Shown piece after piece: positions 1-8,300 of a DNA stretch of 64,000 nucleotides; position 1 is the stretch's first letter, and every line of letters begins with the position of its first letter. Source of the DNA: Mucilaginibacter gossypii (GTDB lineage Bacteria; Bacteroidota; Bacteroidia; Sphingobacteriales; Sphingobacteriaceae); NCBI RefSeq assembly GCF_900100945.1, contig NZ_FNCG01000007.1:210919-274918 (forward strand). Direction: 5' to 3'. Made by a program: the position numbers and the translations under genes. Under the pieces are notes generated by a model. It saw nothing but the letters and a program-made list of their open reading frames with translations. It was not told the DNA's origin and ran no database searches.

Positions 1-122
1 TAAACCAGGCGATCGAACAGCAAGGCGATGACGCTCCCGCCGCAATTCCGCGTGATACCGATGCGGCTAAGCATGAGCCGAGAAAGCAGGATGATAACCA
101 GGAATTGCAGGGCGCACCGTAA
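1..122 (+). CDS. C-terminal tail of a gene cut by the window edge
   Basis: An open frame enters from the left edge and ends at a TAA at 120-122 that overlaps the ATG of the exonuclease gene (TAATG). The visible 39 residues are hydrophilic, rich in Asp, Gln, Ala, Pro and Lys, with no domain. Such tails end many DNA-binding proteins. A Ku-type end-joining protein is one possibility given the repair nuclease next door, but nothing seen here proves it. The stop/start overlap indicates translational coupling with the next gene. Confidence 0.55.
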   Translation, partial: NQAIEQQGDDAPAAIPRDTDAAKHEPRKQDDNQELQGAP

Positions 123-892
123 TGAAGATCGCGACGTATAATATCAACGGCATCAACGGCCGCCTGGAGCATTTGCTGCGTTGGCTCCGGGAAGCTCAGC
201 CGGATATTGTCTGTTTGCAGGAGCTCAAACGTGAACAGCATAGTTTCCCCGAAAGCGCTTTAAAAGATGCGGGCTACAACGCGATCTGGCAGGGCCAGAA
301 AAGCTGGAATGGCGTAGCCATTCTTGCCAAAAACGAGATACGTGAACTGCACCGCGATCTGCCTGGCGACGACGATGAGTTTACCCATAGCCGCTATATC
401 GAAGCGTTCGTCGATGACGTGGTCATCGGCTGTATCTATTTGCCGAACGGCAATCCCTGGCCGGGCCCTAAATTCGACTACAAATTACGCTGGTTCAGAC
501 GTCTGGCTGATCACGCAAAAGGATTGGTCAACCGCGAATTGCCGGTACTACTGGTCGGCGATTACAATGTGATGCCTACCGAACTGGATACCTATAAACC
601 CGCAAAATATCTGGAGAACGCGCTGTTCCGGCCCGAAAGCCGCGAAGCTTTTAAGAAATTGGTGGATCAGGGCTGGACCGACGCCATCCGCGATCTATAT
701 CCCCACGAACGTATCTATACCTTTTGGGATTACCTGCGCAATGCTTACGGCCGGAATGCCGGGCTACGGCTGGATCATTTTCTGTTAAATAAACATATCG
801 CGCCGCGTTTAAGGACCGCACAGGTAGACAAACATGTACGCGGCTGGGAACACAGCAGCGACCACGCGCCGGTGTGGATCGAACTGGCATGA
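122..892 (+). CDS. xth: Exodeoxyribonuclease III (Xth family)
   Basis: 256 residues, the usual family length. This Mg-dependent endonuclease/exonuclease/phosphatase-fold enzyme cuts abasic sites in DNA and trims 3' ends in base-excision repair in the cytoplasm. The metal and catalytic residues are visible: N7 in the opening YNIN, E34 in LQELK, the GDYN motif with D147 and N149, the LRLDHFLL segment near the end, and the terminal SSDH with D247/H248. The ATG overlaps the stop of the upstream gene, so the two are probably one transcript. The start is unambiguous because residues 1-13 are the conserved first beta strand. Confidence 0.93.
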   Translation: MKIATYNINGINGRLEHLLRWLREAQPDIVCLQELKREQHSFPESALKDAGYNAIWQGQKSWNGVAILAKNEIRELHRDLPGDDDEFTHSRYIEAFVDDVVIGCIYLPNGNPWPGPKFDYKLRWFRRLADHAKGLVNRELPVLLVGDYNVMPTELDTYKPAKYLENALFRPESREAFKKLVDQGWTDAIRDLYPHERIYTFWDYLRNAYGRNAGLRLDHFLLNKHIAPRLRTAQVDKHVRGWEHSSDHAPVWIELA

Positions 893-911
893 TATTTAAA
901 CCAATTAAACC

Positions 912-1346
912 ATGGACACCAAACAGCATTTAAAGCGTTTCCTGGACGCACAGCGCAATGATTACGAAACAGCGCTGGCCGAGATCAAAAGCGGCCGCAA
1001 GCGCAGCCACTGGATGTGGTATATCTTTCCGCAGCTCGCCGGCTTAGGCATGACCGAAATCTCGAAACATTACGCTATTCAAAACATTCAGGAAGCTACC
1101 GACTTTTTATTTGACGAAACCCTGGGCCCGCGACTCCTTAAGATCTGCAAAGCCCTGCTGGAACTGCCCACCAATGACGCTTTTGAAGTTTTCGGGGACC
1201 CCGACCACCTCAAGCTCAGATCAAGTATGACCTTATTTGACGCCGTGCCGGCTACTTTTCCGGTATTCGGGCAGGTATTAGATAAATTTTATCAGGGCGA
1301 ACGTGATCAGCGCACATTGGATATTTTAAAGCAGCAGAAAATATGA
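912..1346 (+). CDS. DUF1810 family protein
   Basis: 144 residues, full length for the family. The protein is soluble, with the hallmark SHWMWYIFPQ segment at about residues 32-41 followed by AGLG and a helical body. No biochemical function is established for DUF1810. It starts 20 bp after xth, and its stop overlaps the next ATG (ATGA at 1343-1346), so it heads a tightly coupled run of small genes reaching the cupin gene at 2426. The family call is from the conserved motif; the role is unknown. Confidence 0.85.
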   Translation: MDTKQHLKRFLDAQRNDYETALAEIKSGRKRSHWMWYIFPQLAGLGMTEISKHYAIQNIQEATDFLFDETLGPRLLKICKALLELPTNDAFEVFGDPDHLKLRSSMTLFDAVPATFPVFGQVLDKFYQGERDQRTLDILKQQKI

Positions 1347-1564
1347 AACCCGGCCCGCAGCTTTTAGCCCTGCTTGATAAACAATATACATCGTCTAAGT
1401 TGACAGAAATGGTTTTTCAACGCTATGACCTGGCCTTTAAAACCGATGAAACGGGCCAGCCTGTTTTGTTATTCATCGGCAAAAAAGACGGCCAGGGTAA
1501 GATCAAAGGCGAACGCTTCGCCAGGCAGGCGAAAGGCCACTGGGACAATAAGGGCAAAATATGA
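1343..1564 (+). CDS. Small conserved-looking protein of unknown function
   Basis: 73 residues, basic, no membrane segment. The middle contains a GQPVLLFIGKKDGQGKIKGER stretch that would form a beta hairpin, and the C-terminus (KGHWDNKGKI) is Lys/Gly rich. It begins in a 4-base ATGA overlap with the DUF1810 gene and ends in a 4-base ATGA overlap with the next gene, strong evidence that it is translated. I do not recognise a family. The coupling suggests that its product acts with, or in fixed ratio to, its neighbours. Confidence 0.6.
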   Translation: MKPGPQLLALLDKQYTSSKLTEMVFQRYDLAFKTDETGQPVLLFIGKKDGQGKIKGERFARQAKGHWDNKGKI

Positions 1565-1923
1565 AAAAGAAAAGCTACAAGATCACGTTCAGTATGCAGG
1601 AAGGCTACGCACCCGGTGCAAAAATTCACCGCATCAGCACTGCCGAACGCATCATTAAAGATTGGCTCACAGAACGCCTGCGGAAAGAAGAGCCCATCGT
1701 AACGGGGCTTTTACAACAAGGCACCTTGTTTTTTCCGGCGAACGACGCCATCAGCGCATCGCCCACCGCTATCTTTACCGGTGAGCTTTCTGAACCAAAA
1801 GATATGAAGCGCAGCAACAAAGAGGTGAAAAATACGCTCAGGTCGTTAGCTGCTTTGTTGAAGGACCGGTTGAAACAAGAATCGGTTTTTATCGTTTACC
1901 GAGAAAAGAACTGGTGTGTATGA
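1561..1923 (+). CDS. Hypothetical protein, 120 aa
   Basis: Basic, soluble protein. Residues 25-55 look helical (TAERIIKDWLTERLRKEE), then a beta-rich centre with TAIFTGEL near residue 75 and a Lys-rich helix (KNTLRSLAALLKDRLKQE). The end VFIVYREKNWCV finishes on a strand. It starts by ATGA overlap with the previous gene, and its TGA overlaps the ATG of the cupin gene, so four consecutive genes are translationally coupled. I do not recognise the family and assign no function. Confidence 0.6.
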   Translation: MKKKSYKITFSMQEGYAPGAKIHRISTAERIIKDWLTERLRKEEPIVTGLLQQGTLFFPANDAISASPTAIFTGELSEPKDMKRSNKEVKNTLRSLAALLKDRLKQESVFIVYREKNWCV

Positions 1924-2426
1924 ACAACGAATTGGAAAAGCAGGAATTACTGATCGGTGACGATGGTGTGTTTCCCGGAAACAGGCTGCCGGCGCTGTTG
2001 TATAAAGGCGCTTTGGACATCCCATTTTTGTTTCCGGCCACGCATGTCAGCAAGCTGTTTGCGGCAAACGGATGGAGCAATAGCTGGGATGCGGGCATTT
2101 TTACCTATCACCATTACCACAGCGTCACCCATGAAGTGCTTGGCATTTATTCGGGCAAAGCCCGCGTTCAATTAGGTAATGATGCCGGTCCCGTCATCCT
2201 CTTAGAGAAAGGCGACGTACTGATCATTCCGGCCGGTGTAGCCCACAAAAATCTCGATGAAGAAAATGATGTTGGCGTGGTCGGCGCTTACCCGGACGGT
2301 AAAGATTACGATATGAATTACGGCAAACCCGGTGAAAGGCCAGGAACCGATAAGCATATCGCAGCCGTACCCTCGCCCAAAACAGATCCGCTGACGGGCG
2401 AAGTGATCAAACAATGGAAAAATTAA
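1920..2426 (+). CDS. Cupin-domain protein (YjlB-like)
   Basis: 168 residues from the ATG at 1920, which overlaps the preceding TGA. A GTG two codons earlier is less likely. The jelly-roll core carries the cupin metal-site pattern: YHHYHSVTHEVLGIYSG in motif 1 and GDVLIIPAGVAHKNL in motif 2, with a C-terminal extension ending in VIKQWKN. YjlB-type cupins are small cytoplasmic proteins of unknown reaction, probably metal binding. It is the last gene of the coupled run that starts with the DUF1810 gene. Confidence 0.8.
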   Translation: MNNELEKQELLIGDDGVFPGNRLPALLYKGALDIPFLFPATHVSKLFAANGWSNSWDAGIFTYHHYHSVTHEVLGIYSGKARVQLGNDAGPVILLEKGDVLIIPAGVAHKNLDEENDVGVVGAYPDGKDYDMNYGKPGERPGTDKHIAAVPSPKTDPLTGEVIKQWKN

Positions 2427-2439
2427 AGAAGGAGGAAAT

Positions 2440-2624
2440 ATGCCCTGGTATAACGGCGACTACCCGCCATCTAGCCGAAATACCTGCGGGAAAAAGCGGT
2501 AGAGATCGCTAACGAGATCATTAAAGAAAGCGGCGACGAAGGCATCGCTATCGCCACCGGGTTGAAACGGGCACGGCAATATTTCGAAGAGCACCCGGAA
2601 GAAATACCTGAAAACGAAAAGTAA
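2440..2624 (+). pseudogene. Frame-disrupted small conserved gene (MPW... family)
   Basis: A strong AGGAGG-like site precedes the ATG at 2440, and the reading begins MPWYNGDYPPS, but it runs into a TAG after 20 codons. The rest of a typical roughly 60-residue protein is present in another frame from 2481 (YLREKAVEIANEI... to EIPENEK and a TAA at 2622). Joining the halves would give a small helical protein of a kind I recall from Bacteroidota. Between PPS and KYLREK about ten bases appear to be missing, so this looks like a small deletion rather than one skipped base. Confidence 0.65.
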
Positions 2625-2626
2625 TC

Positions 2627-2875
2627 ATGCCCTCTGCAGTCATCAAATCTTACAGCTATGATGCCGCCAGCGAAACACTGGAAATCGTCTGTCACTCCGG
2701 CAAGGTCTATCATTACCTCTGCGTGCCTGAAAAAGTATTTAAGGAGATGCGCTCCACCATGGTCAAGGGTATCTGGTTCAACCGGCATATCAAAGGAAAA
2801 TATCCGTTCGAGGAAACCACCCCAGGTTTAAACCAAACGAATTTATTTGAAGATCAACTAAAAAAACGGCTGTAA
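2627..2875 (+). CDS. KTSC domain protein
   Basis: 82 residues. The KTSC fold is a short beta-rich domain of unknown function, often found alone or fused to RNA-related domains. Visible here are LEIVCHSGKVYHYLCVP at about residues 19-35, the helix EKVFKEM, then KGIWFNRHIKGKYPFE, which contain the conserved Lys, Ser and aromatic positions. It starts two bases after the disrupted MPW gene, so the two were probably co-transcribed. A charged tail (NLFEDQLKKRL) ends the protein. Confidence 0.8.
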   Translation: MPSAVIKSYSYDAASETLEIVCHSGKVYHYLCVPEKVFKEMRSTMVKGIWFNRHIKGKYPFEETTPGLNQTNLFEDQLKKRL

Positions 2876-2915
2876 GACAGGCCTGTGTTAACGCTGATAC
2901 CCGCTCCGCGGTTGG

Positions 2916-3170
2916 TTGCCATTATTTGGCGAGCTTTTAGCATTGAAGCCGATACAAACCAATCACGACTATTCCAGGTTCGCGCCTGCCGTCACGAATG
3001 AACAGGCTTTGCCGGCTGAACTGTTCAGGGAAATGGTAACGCCGCAGGCAGAAAAAATGCCCGGCGGGCCCCGCCGTGGAATGGCCATTTTTACCAACGG
3101 GAACAACGGCTTCGCCTTGATCAAGCAGGTCCTGAAAGCGGCGTTTCTCCTGAAAGAACTTACGCCTTAA
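2916..3170 (+). pseudogene. Remnant of a serine beta-lactamase-like hydrolase
   Basis: There is no good start codon (only a TTG) and no catalytic SxxK. The frame reads like two pieces of the C-terminal half of a class-C-type serine hydrolase: HDYSRF...ALPAELFREMVTPQ resembles the helix before the active-site wall, and MAIFTNGNNGFALIKQVL resembles the terminal strand and helix. The roughly 80 residues that normally lie between them are missing, replaced by a PGGPRRG joint. I read it as an internally deleted fossil. The family call is by pattern only. Confidence 0.5.
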
Positions 3171-3299
3171 AGTAGAGAACGGCTCCGAAATTAACTGTGG
3201 CGGGCGGCAATCAACGCCAGGGTACTTCTCCTTTGACTATATTCGTTCAGCTTCAGTTATTTAACACTATTTAAACGGTCTGTTGTAAGCCATTCCCTT

Positions 3300-3725
3300 T
3301 TATGTTGCGGTTTTGCCTTTGGCATCTATTAACTGAAAGCCCGCCTTGACGGCCTTCGTTTTTATTATATAGCGTACTTCCAGGGAATCCCTAGAATTAA
3401 TGGCCAGTTTAATTTTATCCGGGCTTAAAAAAGTAGCTGTAAAAGGATATTTTTCTCCTATGGTGATCCTTCCGGTGATGTAATTGGCCTGTTGATCACG
3501 GATCTTAAAATAGCCGGTATAACAATGTAGTTTCCTGGTTACGCTTATCTTGCCGCCGGGAAAAAAGGCGATCTGAAAATTTTTTAACGAGTCCGCAACC
3601 GGATCTTTCTCCGTCCAATAGCCATAAATGGTATTGGCAGGTTCTATTCGTTTGGTATAGGTTTTGAAATCAAAACCTGAACAAATACCGAGAACGATAA
3701 AGCTGCTTAATACGATAGTTTTCAT
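3300..3725 (-). CDS. Exported protein of unknown function
   Basis: 141 residues from the ATG at 3725; a GTG start seven codons upstream would place charged residues before the signal. The N-terminus MKTIVLSSFIVLGICSG is a signal sequence. The LGIC pattern is a poor lipobox because Ile sits before the Cys, so a lipoprotein is possible but unproven. The mature part is beta rich with GYWTEKD, GKISVTRK and YFKIRD strands, compatible with a small lipocalin-like barrel. No family recognised. It stands alone, convergent with the upstream block. Confidence 0.6.
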   Translation of the reverse strand: MKTIVLSSFIVLGICSGFDFKTYTKRIEPANTIYGYWTEKDPVADSLKNFQIAFFPGGKISVTRKLHCYTGYFKIRDQQANYITGRITIGEKYPFTATFLSPDKIKLAINSRDSLEVRYIIKTKAVKAGFQLIDAKGKTAT

Positions 3726-3977
3726 AGCAATCCATTTTTTTATCACTTATCTAAAATTAGGTGAGAATGAAAAGATGGTCAACAGATTTAACGTTTTTTA
3801 ACAACCATATCTTGCCCATCGGCGTTCACCTATGTACAGCAACGCTATACTTTGTATGTTTTTCTCATTTAATAAAACGTTTTACCAACTAATTTTGGAA
3901 AAATTTGCTGAACACATCGCTCCCGAAAGGCAGTCGCATTTCGCCTCCCTTTAATAAAATGGCTAACTTAGCGGGCG

Positions 3978-4466
3978 ATGACCGACATTGAACGTTTTAA
4001 CCTCTATTGGCTTAACCATGCCATGACTGCCCCGGTAGCGTCGGCAGAACAATATTATTACGATGCCCATACCAAAAAATTCTTTACGGAAAGGTCCGGT
4101 GTTTTATTTGATATGGTCGACCTCCCGCTGACTGCTCCGGCCTCCGAACGCCTTGTAGAACGGTTAGCAGGCATCGACGCTGAAACATCTGAAATCGTTG
4201 AAATTCCAAGATTGAATATTCGGGACAAGGTTTCCGTACAATTGTTATTTCTGTCGAAATTTCCAGGGATTATCCATGAGGAGAAGCTGAGGTTAGCCGC
4301 CGAACAACAACAGGATGCCCAGGGCTTTGTCCTGGATAAACTTGATGCCATGGACCCGGTCCTGTTTCCTTTGTCAGGCTACTGGGAAGACTTTAAGTTA
4401 AAGACGATCCAATATTACCTGGAAAAATTCACCGGCATCATCGGCATAACTTTAAAAATGTTTTAA
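3978..4466 (+). CDS. Hypothetical protein, 162 aa
   Basis: Acidic soluble protein starting MTDIERFNLYWLNHAM, with a 230-bp A+T-rich promoter region in front. The order is mixed alpha/beta: YYYDAHTKKFF near residue 26, a long helical and acidic middle, and a C-terminal SGYWEDFKLKTIQYYLEKF helix pair. It looks like one of the small single-domain proteins, common in Sphingobacteriaceae, that sit alone behind their own promoter. No family recognised. Confidence 0.55.
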   Translation: MTDIERFNLYWLNHAMTAPVASAEQYYYDAHTKKFFTERSGVLFDMVDLPLTAPASERLVERLAGIDAETSEIVEIPRLNIRDKVSVQLLFLSKFPGIIHEEKLRLAAEQQQDAQGFVLDKLDAMDPVLFPLSGYWEDFKLKTIQYYLEKFTGIIGITLKMF

Positions 4467-4518
4467 ATTAGGTGATAATCTGAAAAACTGAGTTAAACCG
4501 GAACTTTTTTAATCAATC

Positions 4519-4896
4519 ATGAGGCTTATACTGTCCATCTTATTTTTGACGATACTCTAGATAAAAGCATCTTCTCAGGAGCTGCCATCTGATAGTCTTG
4601 CAAATATTGCGCGAAATGCGATGTCCACCTATGCTTATATTCAAATTGAAGGTAAATTACTTTCGAAAAAACTAAAAGTGGATGTTGATTTTGGGGATAC
4701 TCCGGAGCAGTTAAAGGCCGGAAAGGAATATTCCGAAAAGCTGACAGGGAAAAAGTCCTATGCTGCTATTTTAAATTTTATGGTTCAAAACAAATTCGAA
4801 CTCGTCCAAACGCTCGGATACACGGAGGCCTATTCGGGAACAGGCGGCACAACAGGTATTGTTTTTATCATGAAGAAAAGTACAGCGCCCCGATAG
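4519..4896 (+). pseudogene. Exported protein gene with an in-frame amber stop in its signal peptide
   Basis: The ATG at 4519 opens a perfect signal sequence (MRLILSILFLTIL), but codon 14 is TAG (4558-4560). The same frame then continues IKASSQELPSDSL without another stop to the TAG at 4894-4896, passing an internal ATG at 4621. The mature part would be about 105 residues, with KLLSKKLKVDVDFGD and a glycine-rich EAYSGTGGTTGIVFIM end. Either this is a nonsense mutation of an exported protein, or the 91-residue internal start yields a cytosolic form, or the base is a sequencing error. Family not recognised. Confidence 0.6.
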
Positions 4897-5386
4897 CCGT
4901 TCGTAATGCTCAACCTGCGTAAAAGTAATCCTGAGGCTATTTGTCAATGCTTTCACTTCCCCTTATGTTCAGCGAAAAGCGAGGCAGTACCGTTCTTCGT
5001 ATTTCGCCCTTTGTTTTTCCCCTCACCAGCCTACTTTTTTCTTGCCTTCCAAAGCATCGCAAATTTTGCCGCTTCTATCTCGTAAGCCTTTTATAAAAGG
5101 CTACGGCATAATAAAGCATTCTGCTTTACCCTTGGGAACTTAAGCCGTTGAAGCCGTCCCTGCGCCGACCAAAAAAGGGCCACTTTCTGGTTATTTTGCT
5201 GCGCTCAATTAGAAAAGATGCATAACGCTGGTTGAACTGGTGAACACCGATGATCTATTTAAAGAGCTGAACACTTACGTAATAGTTCAATCCCAATTGA
5301 ATTCAGAAGTTGCCGGAATCGAACACCAATCGTCCGTTTTCGTTACAACCTGCTTTTGCTACCTTGTCATAAATAATTAATTTTCA
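4897..5386 (+). other. Intergenic stretch with an 18-bp perfect palindrome
   Basis: I see no convincing gene in these 490 bases. At 5085-5102 lies the perfect palindrome AGCCTTTTATAAAAGGCT, extended by CGTA/TACG arms with one bulged A; it could form a hairpin at the end of the 4.5-kb gene or bind a dimeric protein. On the minus strand a short open stretch (AYEIEAAKFAMLWKARKK, stop near 5033) has a coding look but no start. The last 100 bases before 5387 should hold the promoter of the fusion gene. Confidence 0.4.
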
Positions 5387-8300
5387 ATGATATTCACCCA
5401 TGGAATGCGTATTGTTGCAAACTTTTTATTGGAAAACTTTACAATAAAGATCGGCATTACTGAGGTAGCTTACCTGGGAGCGATCTATAGCAGCCTGGGT
5501 ATGGCTGCACTTCTGGTTGTTGATAAAAGAAGCCCGAGGAAGAATGGCTGGCCATTAGCATTGGCCCTGGTCTTGATGCAATTTTCCCTTGTGCGCATCG
5601 TGGCTATAAAAGGCAGGTTCCCTGTTGATCTGCCAGACAGCCTCCTGGGTTTAGGCCCCCTGATCTACTTTCAAGTATTGAAGAAATGCCGGCCACTTGA
5701 AAAGCTTACATCAATGCACACATGGCATTTCCTTCCCTTGCTCATCACTTTAGGCATTCCGTTATGCTATCCCGCGAAAGCGACATGGCTAAGCGCGTTC
5801 TCCCCGGTTTCAGTCCTGCTTTACCTGTTAGCGGCTCATCGGGAAATAGTGGCCATGTACCATAGCCGAACCTTTATCGAGGGTGACCGTAACAGGAACG
5901 AAATGGAATGGCTTCGCCGGCCTTTAATAGTGTTAGGCGCAGTCTGGCTGCTCTTGTTAATTTTAGGGACCGGACACTATGTAATAATCAAAAATCCGGT
6001 ACTATCCGCTATTGAACACTTCTTGTACCTGCTGTCAGCCATGTTGTTGATCTGGCTCGCCTTCCGGACTTTTATTCGGACACAAGGAAATTTGGATGTA
6101 CCAGGAACCTCAGCTATAAAGCTTAACTTGAATGCTGATCTGAGACGTAAGGGTGGCCAATTGAAAGCAGCTTTGAAGCTGGAACACTACTACCGGGACC
6201 CGGAACTGGACCTCCGGTCGCTGGCTGAAAAAATGGATGTTCATCCTAATGAACTTTCCAGGATCATTAACGCGGTATTCAAAAAGAGTTTCAATGAGTT
6301 GATCAATGAATACCGGATCAATGACGTTATGCGAAAAATGCAGGACAGAAATTATGACCACCTGACCTTGCTCGGCATTGCTTATGAATCTGGTTTTAAC
6401 TCTAAATCCACTTTCAACCGGGCATTCCGGGAAATGACAGGACAAAGTCCCGCAGAATATAAAAACGAATTAAAAAATAAGCGCCCAACTTATAACCTGG
6501 GACGAACAGGACACTTCGCTGTCCGACCTTCGGGTCATAAAACAGCCACGATTCAGGCTGAACTGGAATTAAAGCGAAAACTCATGTTGAAAAATAATTT
6601 AAAAATCGCCTGGCGTAATTTAAAGCGAAACAAGATCTACACGACGATCAACATTACCGGATTATCCGTTGGTATTGCAGCCTGCCTGCTGATATTCCTG
6701 GTCATTAAATATGAAACGAGCTTTGACGATTACCACCAAAAGCGTGACCGGATCAACCGGGTGGTCACGATCAGCAACGGGCCTGGCGGGGTGCATGCCG
6801 GCGTTGGCACACCGTTGCCGATAACCGAAGCTTTGAAACTCGATTTCCCGCAACTGGAGCAGGTGGCCAATATCATGCAAAATTCTAATTCGCACTACAC
6901 CGTGGATGACCTGCAACATACCGGCGTTGCCCGAAAGTTCAGGGAGCCGCTGGCTTATTACGCCGATCCGGAATTCTTCGGCGTGTTCGATTTCAAGTGG
7001 CTGGCGGGTGATCGAAACACCGCGCTTTCGGCGCCAAATACCATTGTGCTGTCCCGCCAGGAGGCGAATAAATTTTTCGGCGATTGGCGGACTGCCATGG
7101 GCAAAACGGTGAAGTTCGAAAATGCGCGCGACCTGCAAGTCACCGGGATATTTGATGATACACCGGTCAACACTGACATCCCGATGAAATTAGCCGTTTC
7201 ATGGGCGACATTAACGGTGGCTGGGGGAGAACTTTATGATAGCCAGCAAGACTGGGTCAGTACCTTTGGGGCGAAGAACTGTTATGTGGTTTTGCCACCC
7301 GGTTTAACGGCCGAACGGTTTAATCAAGACCTGCTTGCTTTTGCAAAGCGCCACTTGCCCGCAACGCCGCAAAAAGGTGAAAGCTACCAATTGCAGCCAT
7401 TAAGCGATATACACTACAATACCGACACGACCGTTTACAGCGGACATCCTTTCAGCAGGCAGCTGATCAATGTGATCGGCCTGATCGGATGCTTTCTGTT
7501 GCTGATCGGCTGTGTTAATTTTATCAATCTGGCTACCGCGCAGGCGGTCAACCGTTCAAAAGAAGTGGGGGTGCGAAAGGTAATGGGCAGCAGCCGGCTG
7601 CAACTCGTTCTGCAATATATGAGTGAGACTTTGATCATTACCACCCTGGCGGTATCGTTGGCCGTCGTGATGGCGGTACTGGCTGTGCCGATGTTCAATA
7701 ACTTGCTGGATACTGAATTACGCCGTTCTTTTCTAAATGATCCTGCTATCATCATGTTTTTGTTGGGCGTCATTGCCGCCGTTACGCTGGTCGCCGGGCT
7801 TTATCCGGCCTTTGTACTTTCCGGTTTCAATCCCGTCGCAGCAATGCGTAACCAGGTGACCGCCGGCAGGGCCAGCGGTATGTCGCTCCGCAGGGTATTG
7901 GTACTTGCACAATTTTGCATCGCTCAGTTTTTGGTGATCGGAACACTGGTCCTGCTGCGTCAAATGGACTATTTTCAAAACAAACCGCTGGGGTTCAATA
8001 AAGACGCAGTGATCACTGTCCCGGTTCCTGCAGACAGTTTGAGCCGATTGAAATTAAACAGCCTGAAGAATGAGCTGCTCACGCAATCCGGCATCAAAAA
8101 TGTCAGCCTGAGTTTGTTCGGGCCATCTGATAAGAGCGGTTGGGCTACGGATATCAAGTACGACAACGCTGCCAAACCGGCAAATTTCGCGGTTAACTTA
8201 AAATGGGCAGACCGGGAGTATTTCAAATTATACGAAATGCAATTTGTTGCCGGCGGGCCATATCCGCAAGGCGATGTGGTAAAAGGCTACGTGGTCAATG

